Shown one piece after another: positions 30,788 through 39,261 of a DNA stretch of 39,261 bases. Positions within the stretch are counted from its first letter, which is position 1. Every line of letters starts with the position of its first letter. Both the position numbers and the translations under genes were made by a program. The notes beneath the pieces are model-generated. The model searched no databases and was not told the DNA's origin. It saw nothing but the letters and a program-made list of their open reading frames with translations. This stretch comes from Burkholderiales bacterium (GTDB lineage Bacteria > Pseudomonadota > Gammaproteobacteria > Burkholderiales > Casimicrobiaceae), in assembly GCA_025927765.1 (NCBI GenBank), contig JAICKU010000032.1, forward strand, positions 1 to 39,261, in the 5' to 3' direction.

Positions 30788-32959
30788 CTATTTCTTTTTC
30801 GAGACGGTCACCGCAATTCCTGCGCTCGTGGTTTGATTCCCGGCAGCATCCCGTGCGCGCGCTGACAACACGTGCTTCCCCGCGGACACCTTCTGTGTAT
30901 TCCACGAGATGGAATAGGGCGCAGTGCGGTCTTCCGTCCCGAGCGCGATTCCATCCAGTAGAAACTGCACGCCAACCACCCCGATGTTGTCGCTCGCGGT
31001 TGCCGACAGCGTCACCGTTCCCGAGACGGTCGTCCCGTTCACCGGTGCGGTCATCGATATCGTGGGTGCGGCGTTGTCGGACGTCACACTGACCATCGTG
31101 CTTGCGCTCGTCGTGACGTTGCCTGCCGCATCCCGCGCTTGCGCCGACAACGTGTGAGACCCGCTGCTGGCCGTAGCGCTGTCCCAGGAGATGGAAAAGG
31201 GCGCCGTCGTGTCTTCCGCGCCCAGTGCCACTCCGTCCAAAAGAAACTGCACCCCGACCACGGTGATGTTGTCGCTTGCAGTCGCCGACACCGTCGTGAT
31301 TCCCGAGACGGTCGCGCCGTTCACCGGCGCGGTCATCGATATCGTGGGCGGCATGTTGTCGACCGCGACACTGACTGCGCTCGTCGCGACGTTGCCTGCC
31401 GCATCCCGCGCTCGCGCCGACAACGTATGAGACCCGCTGCTGGCCGTCGTGCTGTCCCACGGGATGGAAAAGGGCGCCGTCGTGTCTTCCGCGCCCAGTG
31501 CCACTCCGTCCAAAAGAAACTGCACCCCGACCACGGCGATGTTGTCGCTTGCAGTCGCCGACACCGTCGTGATTCCCGACACCGTCGCGCCGTTCACCGG
31601 CGCGGTCATCGATATCGTGGGCGGCATGTTGTCGACCGCGACACTGACTGCTGCGCTCGTCGCGACGTTGCCTGCCGCATCCCGTGCGCGCGCAGACAAT
31701 GTATGGGACCCGCTGCTGGCCGTCGTGCTGTCCCACGACATGGCGTAGGGTTCCGACGTTGCTTCCGGACCCAGTGCCACTTCGTCGATCAGAAACTGCA
31801 CCCCGGCGACACCCCTGTTGTCGCTTGCAGTCGCCGACAGCGTCACCGTTCCCGAAACGGTGGCGCCGTCCGCCGGCGCCGTCATCGACACCGAGGGCGC
31901 CTTGGTGTCGGGCCAGCCAACGATCTTCGGCGCGCCCCAGACCGCCTGATCGGCCACGTTCTGCGCGGTCTTCCAGCTATAGAACTCGATCGTGTTGTTG
32001 TCCGTCCTGAACTTCATCAGGATGATGTTGCCCCAACCGCCGTAGCTGACGTTCCAGGTCGAAAGGGCCTGAACGAGATTTCCGTTCGTCCCGGTCATCT
32101 GCGCGCTGAAGACGCTGTGGCTGTGCCCGGTGATGATCGCACGCAGGCCCGCCACGTCCTTCAGCGCATCCCAGATGCCCGCGCCGTCCAGGTATCCGTA
32201 GGGAGCATAGTTCGCCGATATGCAATAGGTGTCGCCGTAGACACACGGATGCGAAGCATCCGTCCCCGCGATGGCTGACAGGAAGATGTGCGTGCCCAAT
32301 ACAAAATCGCGATCCGCGTCGGCGTCCATGTACCCTTTCAACGTGGCCGCATCGTTCCTTGACGGGCTCCACTCGAGTACGCCGATGCCCAGTTTCACGA
32401 TTCCGGCGCTGGTGGCGATGTCCAGACGTTGGTACTGGTTGGCGGAAAGGGCATGATAGGACGGCTGCGCAGGATAGTTTCCTGCGTATTGCGCAACTAA
32501 CGGCCAACCGGCGATCACCGATCCGAAGTACGCATCCCAGAGCCCGGAGTACGAGGAAGCCGCGTCGTGATTGCCCGGCGCCGCGACCACGGGCATTCCC
32601 GCTGCGACCATGTCGTTCAGATCATTGGCAAAACCGGCCCAATCGGACGTGGCACCGTTTGCAGGATCGGCAACGTAATCACCTGCTCCGATGACTCCCT
32701 GAATGTTCCATGTATCGCGATTGTTGATGATCCATGCTTTGGCTGTCGCCCATGCCTTTTGATTCGCCGGAATCGGATTGCCGTACAGGTCGTCGATGTG
32801 AGGATCGGAAAAGGCGGCAATCGTGAAATAGGACGGTGCAGTTTGGCCGATGGCCACCGGCGCAGTGAGGAGAGACGCCGCGACCAACGCAACGACACGT
32901 ACGATTTCAATGCGCCACGGTGCGCGACATGCCCGTAGCCGGGCAATGGCGGATTTCAT
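30788..32959 (-). CDS. Secreted calcineurin-like metallophosphatase with four Ig-like repeats
   Basis: A 723-residue exported protein. A signal peptide with an Arg-rich start and hydrophobic core (VVALVAASLLTAPVAIG) is followed by a metallophosphoesterase domain (about residues 48-330) with the metal motifs FSDPHIDD, GAGDYV, APGNHDAA and ITGHSHS. From about residue 350 to the end are four tandem Ig-like domains, each starting with a P(T/S)(I/V)SMTAPxxGxTVSG strand and ending near LSARARDAAGN. Repeats 2 and 3 are nearly identical in DNA. The protein ends in KKK without a sorting signal. Codon use is less GC-rich than its neighbours, hinting at acquisition. The ATG at 32959 directly follows AAAAAG; a GTG lies 9 bases upstream. 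Confidence 0.88.
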   Translation of the reverse strand: MKSAIARLRACRAPWRIEIVRVVALVAASLLTAPVAIGQTAPSYFTIAAFSDPHIDDLYGNPIPANQKAWATAKAWIINNRDTWNIQGVIGAGDYVADPANGATSDWAGFANDLNDMVAAGMPVVAAPGNHDAASSYSGLWDAYFGSVIAGWPLVAQYAGNYPAQPSYHALSANQYQRLDIATSAGIVKLGIGVLEWSPSRNDAATLKGYMDADADRDFVLGTHIFLSAIAGTDASHPCVYGDTYCISANYAPYGYLDGAGIWDALKDVAGLRAIITGHSHSVFSAQMTGTNGNLVQALSTWNVSYGGWGNIILMKFRTDNNTIEFYSWKTAQNVADQAVWGAPKIVGWPDTKAPSVSMTAPADGATVSGTVTLSATASDNRGVAGVQFLIDEVALGPEATSEPYAMSWDSTTASSGSHTLSARARDAAGNVATSAAVSVAVDNMPPTISMTAPVNGATVSGITTVSATASDNIAVVGVQFLLDGVALGAEDTTAPFSIPWDSTTASSGSHTLSARARDAAGNVATSAVSVAVDNMPPTISMTAPVNGATVSGITTVSATASDNITVVGVQFLLDGVALGAEDTTAPFSISWDSATASSGSHTLSAQARDAAGNVTTSASTMVSVTSDNAAPTISMTAPVNGTTVSGTVTLSATASDNIGVVGVQFLLDGIALGTEDRTAPYSISWNTQKVSAGKHVLSARARDAAGNQTTSAGIAVTVSKKK
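31191..31739 (-). repeat. Tandem 273-276 bp repeats encoding Ig-like domains 2 and 3
   Basis: Bases 31191-31463 and 31464-31739 are direct repeats of 273 and 276 bases that differ at only a handful of positions plus one inserted codon (an extra Ala at the domain end). Each unit encodes about 91-92 residues. The flanking domains 1 and 4 are clearly related but more diverged, so units 2 and 3 probably arose by a recent duplication or gene conversion. Confidence 0.85.
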
Positions 32960-33025
32960 CTTTTTCACAGAAAGGTCACGACGGCGCCAGCTCGAACGCA
33001 ACGATCGAGGCAACAGCCGGCGGAG

Positions 33026-34363
33026 CTACTTGATCGCCAGGCGCTCCATCCGATATCGCATCGCGCGGAACGTGATGCCGAGAAGCTTCGCCGCCGCGGT
33101 GCGGTTGTAGCGCGTCTTCTCGAGCGCCTCGTTGATCGCCGCGCGCTCGACGCGGTCGAGGTAGTCCTGCAGCGGCCACTTTTCGCCGGCGGGAATCGGC
33201 GCATCCGATTCGTCGGCGACGGGGGTGAGATGCAAGTCGTCGGCGCTGATGCGCGCCGGATCGGCGGCGAGCGAAAGCCCGCGCTCGAGGATGTTCTCGA
33301 GCTCGCGCACGTTGCCGGGGAACGGATAGCGCTCGAGCGCAATGACGGCTTCGGGCTCGAGGCCCGCCGGCATGCCTCGCGCGAGCCTGGCGAGGATCGC
33401 GTTGGCGATCAGCGGAATGTCCTCGCGCATTTCGCGCAGGCTCGGCATGCCGAGCTCGATCACGTGCAGCCGGTAGTAGAGGTCCTGCCGGAACTCGCCG
33501 TTCTCGACGAGCGACGACAGGTTCTTGTGCGTGGCGCTGATGAGCCGCACGTCGACCGCGTCCTCGGTCGTCGAGCCCACCTTGCGCACCTTCTTTTCCT
33601 GGATCGCCCGGAGCAGCTTCACCTGCATGGCGAGCGGCAGGTCGGCGACTTCGTCGAGGAACAGCGTGCCGCCGTTCGCCGCCTGGAAGAACCCGTCGCG
33701 ATCGGCTTCGGCGCCGGTGAACGCGCCCTTGCGGTAGCCGAAGAACTCGCTTTCCATCAGGTTCTCGGGAATGGCGCCGCAGTTGACCGCGATGAACGGC
33801 AGTTCGGCGCGTGGACCCTTCAGGTGGATCATCCGCGCGGCAAGCTCCTTGCCGCTGCCCGATTCGCCGTTGATGAACACCGGCGCCTGGCTCTTCGCCA
33901 GGCGCTCGATCAGGCCGCGCACCTGCTGCATCGCCGGCGACTCGCCGAGAAGCTGGTACGTCGTCGCGGGTTGCGGCTTGTCGGGCACCTTCAGCGCCTG
34001 CTTGACGAGCGCGCGCAATTGCTCGAGCGCGACGGGTTTCGCGAGGTAGTCGAAGGCGCCGGCCTTCAGCGCGGCGACCGCGTTCTGCGTGCTGCCGAAC
34101 GCGGTGATCACCGCGACCGGGACGTCGAGGCCCTTCTGCGTGATGTGCTCGACGACGCGGATGCCTTCACCGTCCGGCAGGTTCCAGTCGGTGAGGCAGA
34201 GGTCGAAGCCGTTGGCGTCGAGCTGACGCTGCGCGTCGACAACTGTCTCGGCGCGCGAGGTGTCGAGGCCCATCCTCGACAGCGTCATCTCGAGCAGCTC
34301 GAGGAGATCGGGCTCGTCGTCGACGAGCAGGACCTTGGGTTGACCGCGGGTTCGACGGGACAT
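33026..34363 (-). CDS. pilR: Sigma-54-dependent response regulator PilR
   Basis: A 445-residue NtrC-type activator. The receiver domain (about residues 10-125) starts KVLLVDDEPDLLELLEM and has the phosphorylation Asp in CLTDWNLPDG. The AAA+ domain has Walker A GESGSGKE, the sigma-54 contact loop GAFTGA, Walker B GGTLFLDEVADL and YPFPGNVRELEN. The C-terminal Fis-type helix-turn-helix is RTAAAKLLGITFRAMRYRM. With PilS it should activate sigma-54 promoters such as pilA. I chose the ATG at 34363; an ATG at 34402, one base after the pilS stop, adds 13 residues with atypical codons. Confidence 0.93.
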   Translation of the reverse strand: MSRRTRGQPKVLLVDDEPDLLELLEMTLSRMGLDTSRAETVVDAQRQLDANGFDLCLTDWNLPDGEGIRVVEHITQKGLDVPVAVITAFGSTQNAVAALKAGAFDYLAKPVALEQLRALVKQALKVPDKPQPATTYQLLGESPAMQQVRGLIERLAKSQAPVFINGESGSGKELAARMIHLKGPRAELPFIAVNCGAIPENLMESEFFGYRKGAFTGAEADRDGFFQAANGGTLFLDEVADLPLAMQVKLLRAIQEKKVRKVGSTTEDAVDVRLISATHKNLSSLVENGEFRQDLYYRLHVIELGMPSLREMREDIPLIANAILARLARGMPAGLEPEAVIALERYPFPGNVRELENILERGLSLAADPARISADDLHLTPVADESDAPIPAGEKWPLQDYLDRVERAAINEALEKTRYNRTAAAKLLGITFRAMRYRMERLAIK

Positions 34364-34403
34364 GTTGGTATTGTTTCGAGTGGGAAGGGGCGTCGGGCGC
34401 ATT

Positions 34404-36131
34404 TCAGTTGATCGCGGGCGCCACGCCGGCCGGCGTCAGTGCCCGCTTGAAGGTCATTCGGAAGATCGCGCCCGGCGTTTTCGGCAGCAGCTCGAGCGCG
34501 GCGCCGTTCGCATCGGCGAGCTCGCGTGCAATATACAGACCAAGCCCCGTTCCACCGGGCCGCGTCGTGAAGAACGGCTCGAAGATCTGCGCGCGGAGCT
34601 CGAGCGACACCCCGGGGCCGTCGTCGGCCAACTCGCAGATCACCGCATCGCCCATGTAGCCGGCGCGCGCCGCGATCCGGATGCTGCCTTCGCGCTTCTG
34701 GCAGTGCTGCCAGGCGTTGCGCACCAGGTTCCAGGCGATCTGGTTCAGATGCCCCCGGTCGAACATCACGCGCAGGTCCTCGTCGATGTCGATCACAAGG
34801 CCCCCGGGCGGGATGCTCTCGGCCTGCACGATCTCGTCCGCCAGGGCACGCACGAAGTCGGCGAGCGCGATCACTTCGGGCTGCTGGCGGTCGCGCCGGT
34901 TGAGCTGCAGCACCTCGCCGACGATGCGGTCGATGCGCTTCGCGTTGTTGCGGATCATCGACAGCAGGCGCTGTCCCTCCGGCAGCACCGCACCGTCCTC
35001 CTCGAGCAGTTGCGCGGCCTGGTTGATCGCCGACAACGGATTGCGCACCTCGTGCGCGATCGACGCGGTGAGCCGGCCCATCGCCGCGAGCTTCATCTGC
35101 TGCGCCTCGTTTTGCGCGCGGCCGAGATCCTCGAGGTAGATCAGCGTGCCGCCGTTCAGGCCCGAGCCGATGCGCACGAGCCGCACGCGCAGCAGCCGTT
35201 GCGTCGCCTCGACCTTGAACGGCGGCAGCGGCTCCGACAGGTCCTCGTTCCAGCGGCGCCAGTAGTCGTGCAGGGTGGTCGAGAATTCGGCGAGGCGCAT
35301 GCCGCCGCGCATGCGCCCGAAGCCGCCGAGGAGCCGCGTGACCTGCGCGTTGTGGCCGCGTACGACGCCGGTCAGGTCGACGACGAGCACGCCGTCCTGC
35401 ATGTCCTGGATGATCAGGCGATTGACCTGCTCGAGGTTCGCGACGTCGATGCCGCGCTGCAGGGCGAGGTCCTCGGAGGCCTTGGTGTAGCGGCCGATCA
35501 CGACCGCCGTGCCCACCATTGCGAAATAGCCGAGGCAGATGAGCGCGGTCTGGAAAAGCTGCGTCGCCGGCACCTCGCCGCCCAGCATCCGGTACGTTTC
35601 GAGGCCGAGCAGCACGATCGCCGCGAGCGCCGCATGGAAGAACGCGGTCTGGGTGCGCAGCAGCCAGCCGCTCGCCGCGAGCTGCGGAAAGAGCAGGATC
35701 GGCAGCGGCGCGCCACTGCTGCCGCCGGCGATCATCACGAGCGCGATGAAGAAGATGTCGCCGATCAGAAGCGCCAGCAGCGTCTGCGCCATCGGCAGCG
35801 GCAGGCGCTCCTGCTGCACCCAGCCGAACGTGGCGAGGCCGAAGACGAAATAGAGCGACGCCGCGGTGACGAACGAATTGGGCGTGCCGACGTTCAGCGT
35901 CCGCAGGTCGAGCAGCAGCGCCAACCCGAGGAGGAGCGCGCCGCACGCCGCGCGAAACAGCCCGACGATCCACAGGATCCGCCGCGACGAGCCGGCGATC
36001 GAGGCGGGGAGCGGCGGGGGGGTGTACGGCGGGAGTGCGGGCGACGGATTCACGTTCGATCGCCGCAGCCGCGCGAAGGGCGCATGCGCGACGAGAGAGG
36101 CGCCGTAGAGCGCCATCGGGATCGCGCGCAT
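34404..36131 (-). CDS. pilS: Sensor histidine kinase PilS
   Basis: A 575-residue inner-membrane kinase. Six hydrophobic helices (about residues 50-225) are followed by a PAS-like domain (MQDGVLVVDLTGVVRGHN), the HisKA dimerisation helix with the phospho-accepting His in SIAHEVRNPLSAI, and an HATPase domain with NLVRNAWQHC, DDGPGV and GGTGLGLYIARELADANG. It phosphorylates PilR, encoded immediately downstream. A Pro-rich cytoplasmic stretch precedes helix 1. Starts at 36131 and 36116 are both possible; neither has a strong Shine-Dalgarno. The 100 bases before it hold no recognisable element. Confidence 0.92.
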   Translation of the reverse strand: MRAIPMALYGASLVAHAPFARLRRSNVNPSPALPPYTPPPLPASIAGSSRRILWIVGLFRAACGALLLGLALLLDLRTLNVGTPNSFVTAASLYFVFGLATFGWVQQERLPLPMAQTLLALLIGDIFFIALVMIAGGSSGAPLPILLFPQLAASGWLLRTQTAFFHAALAAIVLLGLETYRMLGGEVPATQLFQTALICLGYFAMVGTAVVIGRYTKASEDLALQRGIDVANLEQVNRLIIQDMQDGVLVVDLTGVVRGHNAQVTRLLGGFGRMRGGMRLAEFSTTLHDYWRRWNEDLSEPLPPFKVEATQRLLRVRLVRIGSGLNGGTLIYLEDLGRAQNEAQQMKLAAMGRLTASIAHEVRNPLSAINQAAQLLEEDGAVLPEGQRLLSMIRNNAKRIDRIVGEVLQLNRRDRQQPEVIALADFVRALADEIVQAESIPPGGLVIDIDEDLRVMFDRGHLNQIAWNLVRNAWQHCQKREGSIRIAARAGYMGDAVICELADDGPGVSLELRAQIFEPFFTTRPGGTGLGLYIARELADANGAALELLPKTPGAIFRMTFKRALTPAGVAPAIN

Positions 36132-36231
36132 TGTGCCAGCTTCGCACGGCCTTGGCGCGACTTTGCCGCCGCGCGGGCGCCGCTTGCGCCGCGAATGTTG
36201 AAAGCGCGCAACAGAAGCGCGCTCCAGCGGG

Positions 36232-36477
36232 CTAGCGCCGGGTCTTCGTGTCCCGCGGCAGGCACTGCGGGTCGCCGCAGACGGGCCCGCGCGGGCCTTC
36301 GATCGCGTCGGCCTTCGGCAGGTACACGCCGCAGTTGACGCAGCGGATCGTCGCGGTGTCGCGGCCGGCACGCTTGCGCGGCGTCGGATCGCGCTGGCGC
36401 ATCTGCGCGGTGTTGACGAGCCGCAGCACGAGCAGCGCGACGAAGAACACGACCAGCCAGAAGATCATCTTGCCCAC
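36232..36477 (-). CDS. PP0621 family small membrane protein
   Basis: An 81-residue protein with one N-terminal transmembrane helix (MIFWLVVFFVALLVLRLV) and a small zinc-finger-like C-terminus with paired cysteines, CVNCGVYLPKADAI and CGDPQC. This arrangement and the position just upstream of pilS match the PP0621 family of unknown function. The start is GTG at 36477, or ATG at 36468 which still includes the helix. It follows the FAD-oxidase gene by 11 bases. Confidence 0.82.
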   Translation of the reverse strand: MGKMIFWLVVFFVALLVLRLVNTAQMRQRDPTPRKRAGRDTATIRCVNCGVYLPKADAIEGPRGPVCGDPQCLPRDTKTRR

Positions 36478-36488
36478 GCGCTGCCGCC

Positions 36489-37904
36489 CTACACGACCTT
36501 GCCCGGGTTGAGGAGGTGCTGCGGATCGAGCGCCGACTTGATCCGCCGCATCAGTTCGAGATCGAGCGGATCCCGGTAATGCGCGAGCTCGTCGCGCTTC
36601 AGTTGCCCGATGCCGTGCTCGGCGCTGATGCTGCCGCCGGCGGCGGCCACGCGATCGTGCACGACGCGGTTCACCGCATCGGCGCGCTGCATGAATTCGC
36701 GTGCCGGCACGCCTTCAGGCGCGGCAACGTTGTAATGAAGGTTGCCGTCGCCGAGGTGCCCGAACACGACAAGGCGCGCGCCGGCAAACGCATCGTCGAT
36801 GGCGCGCGCGGTGTCGCGGCAGAACGTCGCGATCGCCGAGATCGGCAGCGAGATGTCGTGCTTGATGTTCGGGCCCTCGCGGCGCTGCGCCTCGCTCACG
36901 TTCTCGCGCAGCGCCCAGAGCTTGCGCGCCTGTTCCTGCGATTGCGCGATCGTCGCGTCGACGACGATGCCGTCTTCGACGGCGCGCGACAGTGCGGTTT
37001 CGACGAGCTCGGTCAGCGCCGCATGCGCCTGCGTGTCGTCGATCTGCAGCAACGCATACCATGGGTGTCCGGGCAGCGGATCGGGCAGTTCGGGATGGTG
37101 CCTGTGCGACAGCGACAACGCGACGCCCGACAGGAGCTCGAAACCGGTCAGCCGGTCGCCGGCGGCTTGCTGCATCGCGCGAAGCAGCGCGACCGCATCG
37201 TCGACGCTCTCGACGGCGGCAAGCGCGGTGACGCGCGTGTGGGGTGCCGCGAACAGCTTCAGCACCGCCGCCGTGACGATGCCGAGCGTGCCTTCGCTGC
37301 CGATGAACAACTGCTTCAGATCGTAGCCGCTGTTGTCCTTGCGCAAGCCCCGGAGCGCGTCGAGTACGCGGCCGTCGGCCAGCACGACCTCGATGCCGAG
37401 GACGAGTTCACGCGCGTTGCCGTACCGCAATACCGCCGTGCCGCCGGCATTCGTCGAGAGGTTGCCGCCGATCGTGCAGGTGCCTTCGGAGGCGAGCGAC
37501 AACGGAAAGAACATTCCCGCTTCCTGCGCCGCCTGCTGCGCGTCGTGCAGCGTGATGCCGGCTTCGACCGTCATCGTCTTGTTGGCCGCGTCGGTCGCGC
37601 GCACCGCCTTCATGCGCACGAGCGAAAGCACGATCGCCTCGCCGGTTGCATCCGGCGTCGCGCCGCCGCACATGCTCGTGTTGCCCCCCTGCGGCACGAT
37701 CGGCACGCGCGCGTGCGCACAGGCACGCACGACCTTCGCGACCTCGGCCGTCGTCGCAGGACGCACGATCGCGCGCGCCCGGCCGTGAAAGCGGTCGCGG
37801 CAATCGATGAGGTAAGGCTCGATCGCGCTGGCGTCGGTCAGGACGTGGGACGCCCCGACGATGGCGGCGAGGTCGTCGACGAGCGTTGCGTTCGCGTCGG
37901 TCAT
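36489..37904 (-). CDS. FAD-linked D-2-hydroxy-acid dehydrogenase, GlcD type
   Basis: A 471-residue flavoprotein of the VAO family. The FAD-binding half shows ARVPIVPQGGNTSMCGGATP, GEAIVLSLVRMKAV and SEGTCTIGGNLSTNAGG; the C-terminal half shows NVSEAQRREGPNIKHDISLP, VFGHLGDGNLHYNV (metal-binding His) and SISAEHGIGQLK. Relatives oxidise D-lactate, glycolate or D-2-hydroxyglutarate. No partner glcE/glcF genes are present, so it is probably a single-subunit D-2-hydroxyglutarate or D-lactate dehydrogenase. The ATG has no Shine-Dalgarno and a TAATAT lies six bases before it. Confidence 0.92.
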   Translation of the reverse strand: MTDANATLVDDLAAIVGASHVLTDASAIEPYLIDCRDRFHGRARAIVRPATTAEVAKVVRACAHARVPIVPQGGNTSMCGGATPDATGEAIVLSLVRMKAVRATDAANKTMTVEAGITLHDAQQAAQEAGMFFPLSLASEGTCTIGGNLSTNAGGTAVLRYGNARELVLGIEVVLADGRVLDALRGLRKDNSGYDLKQLFIGSEGTLGIVTAAVLKLFAAPHTRVTALAAVESVDDAVALLRAMQQAAGDRLTGFELLSGVALSLSHRHHPELPDPLPGHPWYALLQIDDTQAHAALTELVETALSRAVEDGIVVDATIAQSQEQARKLWALRENVSEAQRREGPNIKHDISLPISAIATFCRDTARAIDDAFAGARLVVFGHLGDGNLHYNVAAPEGVPAREFMQRADAVNRVVHDRVAAAGGSISAEHGIGQLKRDELAHYRDPLDLELMRRIKSALDPQHLLNPGKVV

Positions 37905-37910
37905 CGGGTG

Positions 37911-37916
37911 ATATTA
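37911..37916 (-). promoter_or_regulatory. -10 element six bases before the GlcD-type gene
   Basis: TAATAT on the minus strand (37916 to 37911) is followed by CACCCG and then the ATG at 37904. The spacing equals that at purL and would place the transcription start at the ATG. It lies in the 66-base divergent gap before phaM. No clear -35. Confidence 0.4.
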
Positions 37917-37970
37917 GCGCCCGGGCGACGGCGCTTTGCGCGCCGGCCGAACATCCGCGAAGGAGCGACC

Positions 37971-38387
37971 ATGGCAGACGATCCATCGAAAGCGGGCGGT
38001 GACGCACCGCCGTTCACGGCCGAGGATGCGCTCGCGTTCATGCAGCGCATGTGGAATCCGTTCGGCATGCCGATGCCGGGCTCGACGACGGGCAGCGCCG
38101 CGCCGGGCGACGCCCCGAGCGCCGGTCGCGCTTCGACCGCATCGCCGTGGTCCCCGCCGTCCATGTTCGCGTTTCCGAATCCGGCGGCGATGTTCGCCGC
38201 GCTCGATCCGGCGGAGATCGACCGGCGCATCGGCGAACTGCGCGTGATCGAAGGCTGGCTTTCGATGTCGCTCAACATGATGCAGATGACGATCCGCACG
38301 CTCGAGCTGCAGCGTACGTCGCTCGAGGCGCTGCATGCTGCGCAGACGCCGGCGAAGAAGAGCGCATCGAAGCGGAAGAAGAGTTAG
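37971..38387 (+). CDS. phaM: PhaM-type polyhydroxyalkanoate granule protein
   Basis: A 138-residue protein. The conserved PhaM segment ALDPAEIDRRIGELRVIEGW continues into SMSLNMMQMTIRTLELQRTSL, and the C-terminus is Lys/Ala-rich (PAKKSASKRKKS), the type of tail that binds DNA in PhaM of Ralstonia eutropha. PhaM activates PHA synthase and tethers granules to the nucleoid. The N-terminus MQRMWNPFGMPM also fits. AAGGAG precedes the ATG. No other PHA gene is in the window. Confidence 0.88.
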   Translation: MADDPSKAGGDAPPFTAEDALAFMQRMWNPFGMPMPGSTTGSAAPGDAPSAGRASTASPWSPPSMFAFPNPAAMFAALDPAEIDRRIGELRVIEGWLSMSLNMMQMTIRTLELQRTSLEALHAAQTPAKKSASKRKKS

Positions 38388-38418
38388 CGCGACGCCTCAA
38401 CGGGACTGCGCGAGGCTA

Positions 38419-39261
38419 TCACGGCCCGCCTTGCGCGCGCTTGCGCGCCTTCGCGGGGGGCGCCTTCGCGTTCGTGGCGTCCATGTGCACGTCGCGATAG
38501 AGCGCGGCGCAGTTCGCATCCGGTGCGTCGCCGAGATCGATCAGTGGCAGCAGCGCGAGCGGGGGTGCGAGGAGTCCGAGCCCGATTGCCGCGCCCGTGC
38601 GCGCGATTGCCTGCCCGAGCGCCGGCCGGACGACCGGGTGCTTGAAAGTGCCGCTGATCAGAACGGGTCCACGCAGGGCGAGGAGGCTCGGTTTCTTCGA
38701 ATGCGCGTCGAGCCGCACGTCGTACTTCTCGTTGGCGAAATCGATGCTGCCCGTGCCGTCGATCAGCTCGACGTCGCTGTCGATCACCATGCGCTGCGGC
38801 ACGACGACGCCGCGCTGCGCGGAAAGTGCTGCGACCGCGCACCGCAACTCCGCCTTCTCGTCGCCGCCGCGCATGATCAGCGAGGCCGCGCGCGCGAGGT
38901 CGAGGTTCGTCAGCACGAGCGAGAGCGTGCTCATCTCGCCGCCGCGCATCGCGAGCGCCGCTTCACCGTTCATCGACGCGAGGAGTGCGGCGACGTCGTC
39001 GCCGGACGCGGTCAGGTGCGCGCGCCCGCCGATGCGGCCGGCCGAGCCCCGTCGCGACGCGAGTTGCGGAAACAGCCGTCTCAGCTCCACGCGGCGCACC
39101 TCCACGTCGGCGTTCGCCTGGGGTCGCGGCTTCGTCAGATCGACGACGAGCTTTGTAACCACGTGGCCGTCGGCAAGGCCGAAGTCGAGCGGTGCGAAAC
39201 GAACGACACCGTGGTCGATCGTCATGTGCAGCGCGACGTTGTCGAGCGGAAAGCGTCCCCA
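38419..39261 (-). CDS. AsmA family protein (3' part only)
   Basis: The frame is open through the end of the window, so the N-terminus with its membrane anchor is missing; 280 codons are visible. The C-terminal AsmA-like domain is recognised from the strand-rich repeats with LVVDLTKPRPQANADVEVRR, FANEKYDVRLDAHSKKPSLLAL and the closing VLISGTFKHPVVRP, followed by a hydrophobic Leu/Pro stretch and a cysteine near the end (DAPDANCAALYRDV). Members act in outer-membrane lipid traffic or assembly. It converges with phaM; the 31-base gap holds nothing recognisable. Confidence 0.85.
   Translation of the reverse strand, partial: WGRFPLDNVALHMTIDHGVVRFAPLDFGLADGHVVTKLVVDLTKPRPQANADVEVRRVELRRLFPQLASRRGSAGRIGGRAHLTASGDDVAALLASMNGEAALAMRGGEMSTLSLVLTNLDLARAASLIMRGGDEKAELRCAVAALSAQRGVVVPQRMVIDSDVELIDGTGSIDFANEKYDVRLDAHSKKPSLLALRGPVLISGTFKHPVVRPALGQAIARTGAAIGLGLLAPPLALLPLIDLGDAPDANCAALYRDVHMDATNAKAPPAKARKRAQGGP

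Noticed and set aside
31191-31739. Tandem repeats as a CRISPR or satellite array
   Set aside because: The period is 273-276 bases, in frame with Ig-like domains of a secreted protein, and there are no spacers.

Overview
The window is GC-rich, densely coding chromosomal DNA. Its gene content and local orders point to a betaproteobacterium, probably Burkholderiales: purL with a gamma-carbonic-anhydrase-like gene, yciB-bolA-ppiC, PilS/PilR with a PP0621-family gene, PhaM, otsA-otsB-GH15 and Tct transporters. This placement is inferred from gene content; no rRNA or other marker is present. About 34 protein genes cover nearly everything, no gene-free stretch exceeds 300 bases, and I see no tRNA, rRNA, CRISPR array, prophage or transposase.

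Layout. 1-8.2 kb is housekeeping: the end of a HAD-type protein, crcB with a DUF190 gene, a quinone oxidoreductase, the bifunctional NAD(P)HX repair enzyme (minus), purL and a PaaY/gamma-CA-like hexapeptide protein. 8.3-11.9 kb (minus) holds tctB-tctA-ggt, a tricarboxylate-type transporter without its binding protein plus a gamma-glutamyltransferase. 12.1-22.3 kb (plus) is one tightly packed accessory operon: an acyl-CoA-dehydrogenase-fold protein resembling flavin monooxygenases, an M20-fold protein missing metal ligands, a GntR/FCD regulator, a PotD/B/C/A-type ABC importer, a DUF1028 protein, a V4R-like protein, a flavin reductase fused to a LysR-type effector domain, and a glutathione S-transferase. 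22.3-24.9 kb (minus) holds yciB-bolA-ppiC and ampD. 25-30.7 kb (plus) is a trehalose block (membrane-anchored OtsA, OtsB, GH15) with an ion channel. 30.8-33.0 kb (minus) is a secreted metallophosphatase with four Ig-like repeats. 33.0-37.9 kb (minus) is glcD-type oxidase, PP0621, pilS, pilR. The end holds phaM (plus) and a truncated AsmA-family gene (minus).

The most interesting unit is the 12.1-22.3 kb operon. It looks like an uncharacterised import-and-oxidation module: the ABC system brings in a small organic compound, a two-component flavin monooxygenase oxidises it, and reductase activity may be gated by substrate binding to a LysR-type domain that has lost its DNA-binding half. The promoter region carries a near-consensus FNR-type box and a GTATAC palindrome of the kind bound by GntR/FCD regulators.

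Two short repeat families stand out. One is a GC-rich intercistronic element found once in tctBA and once in the ABC operon, each placed exactly between a stop codon and the next ATG, with a covarying hairpin. The other is a GGAAAGTAGGGTCAGAC-type palindrome whose copies supply the stop codons of two genes and seem to occur inside purL. Several genes lack a Shine-Dalgarno and have a -10-like hexamer 6-9 bases before the start codon, which suggests leaderless transcripts.
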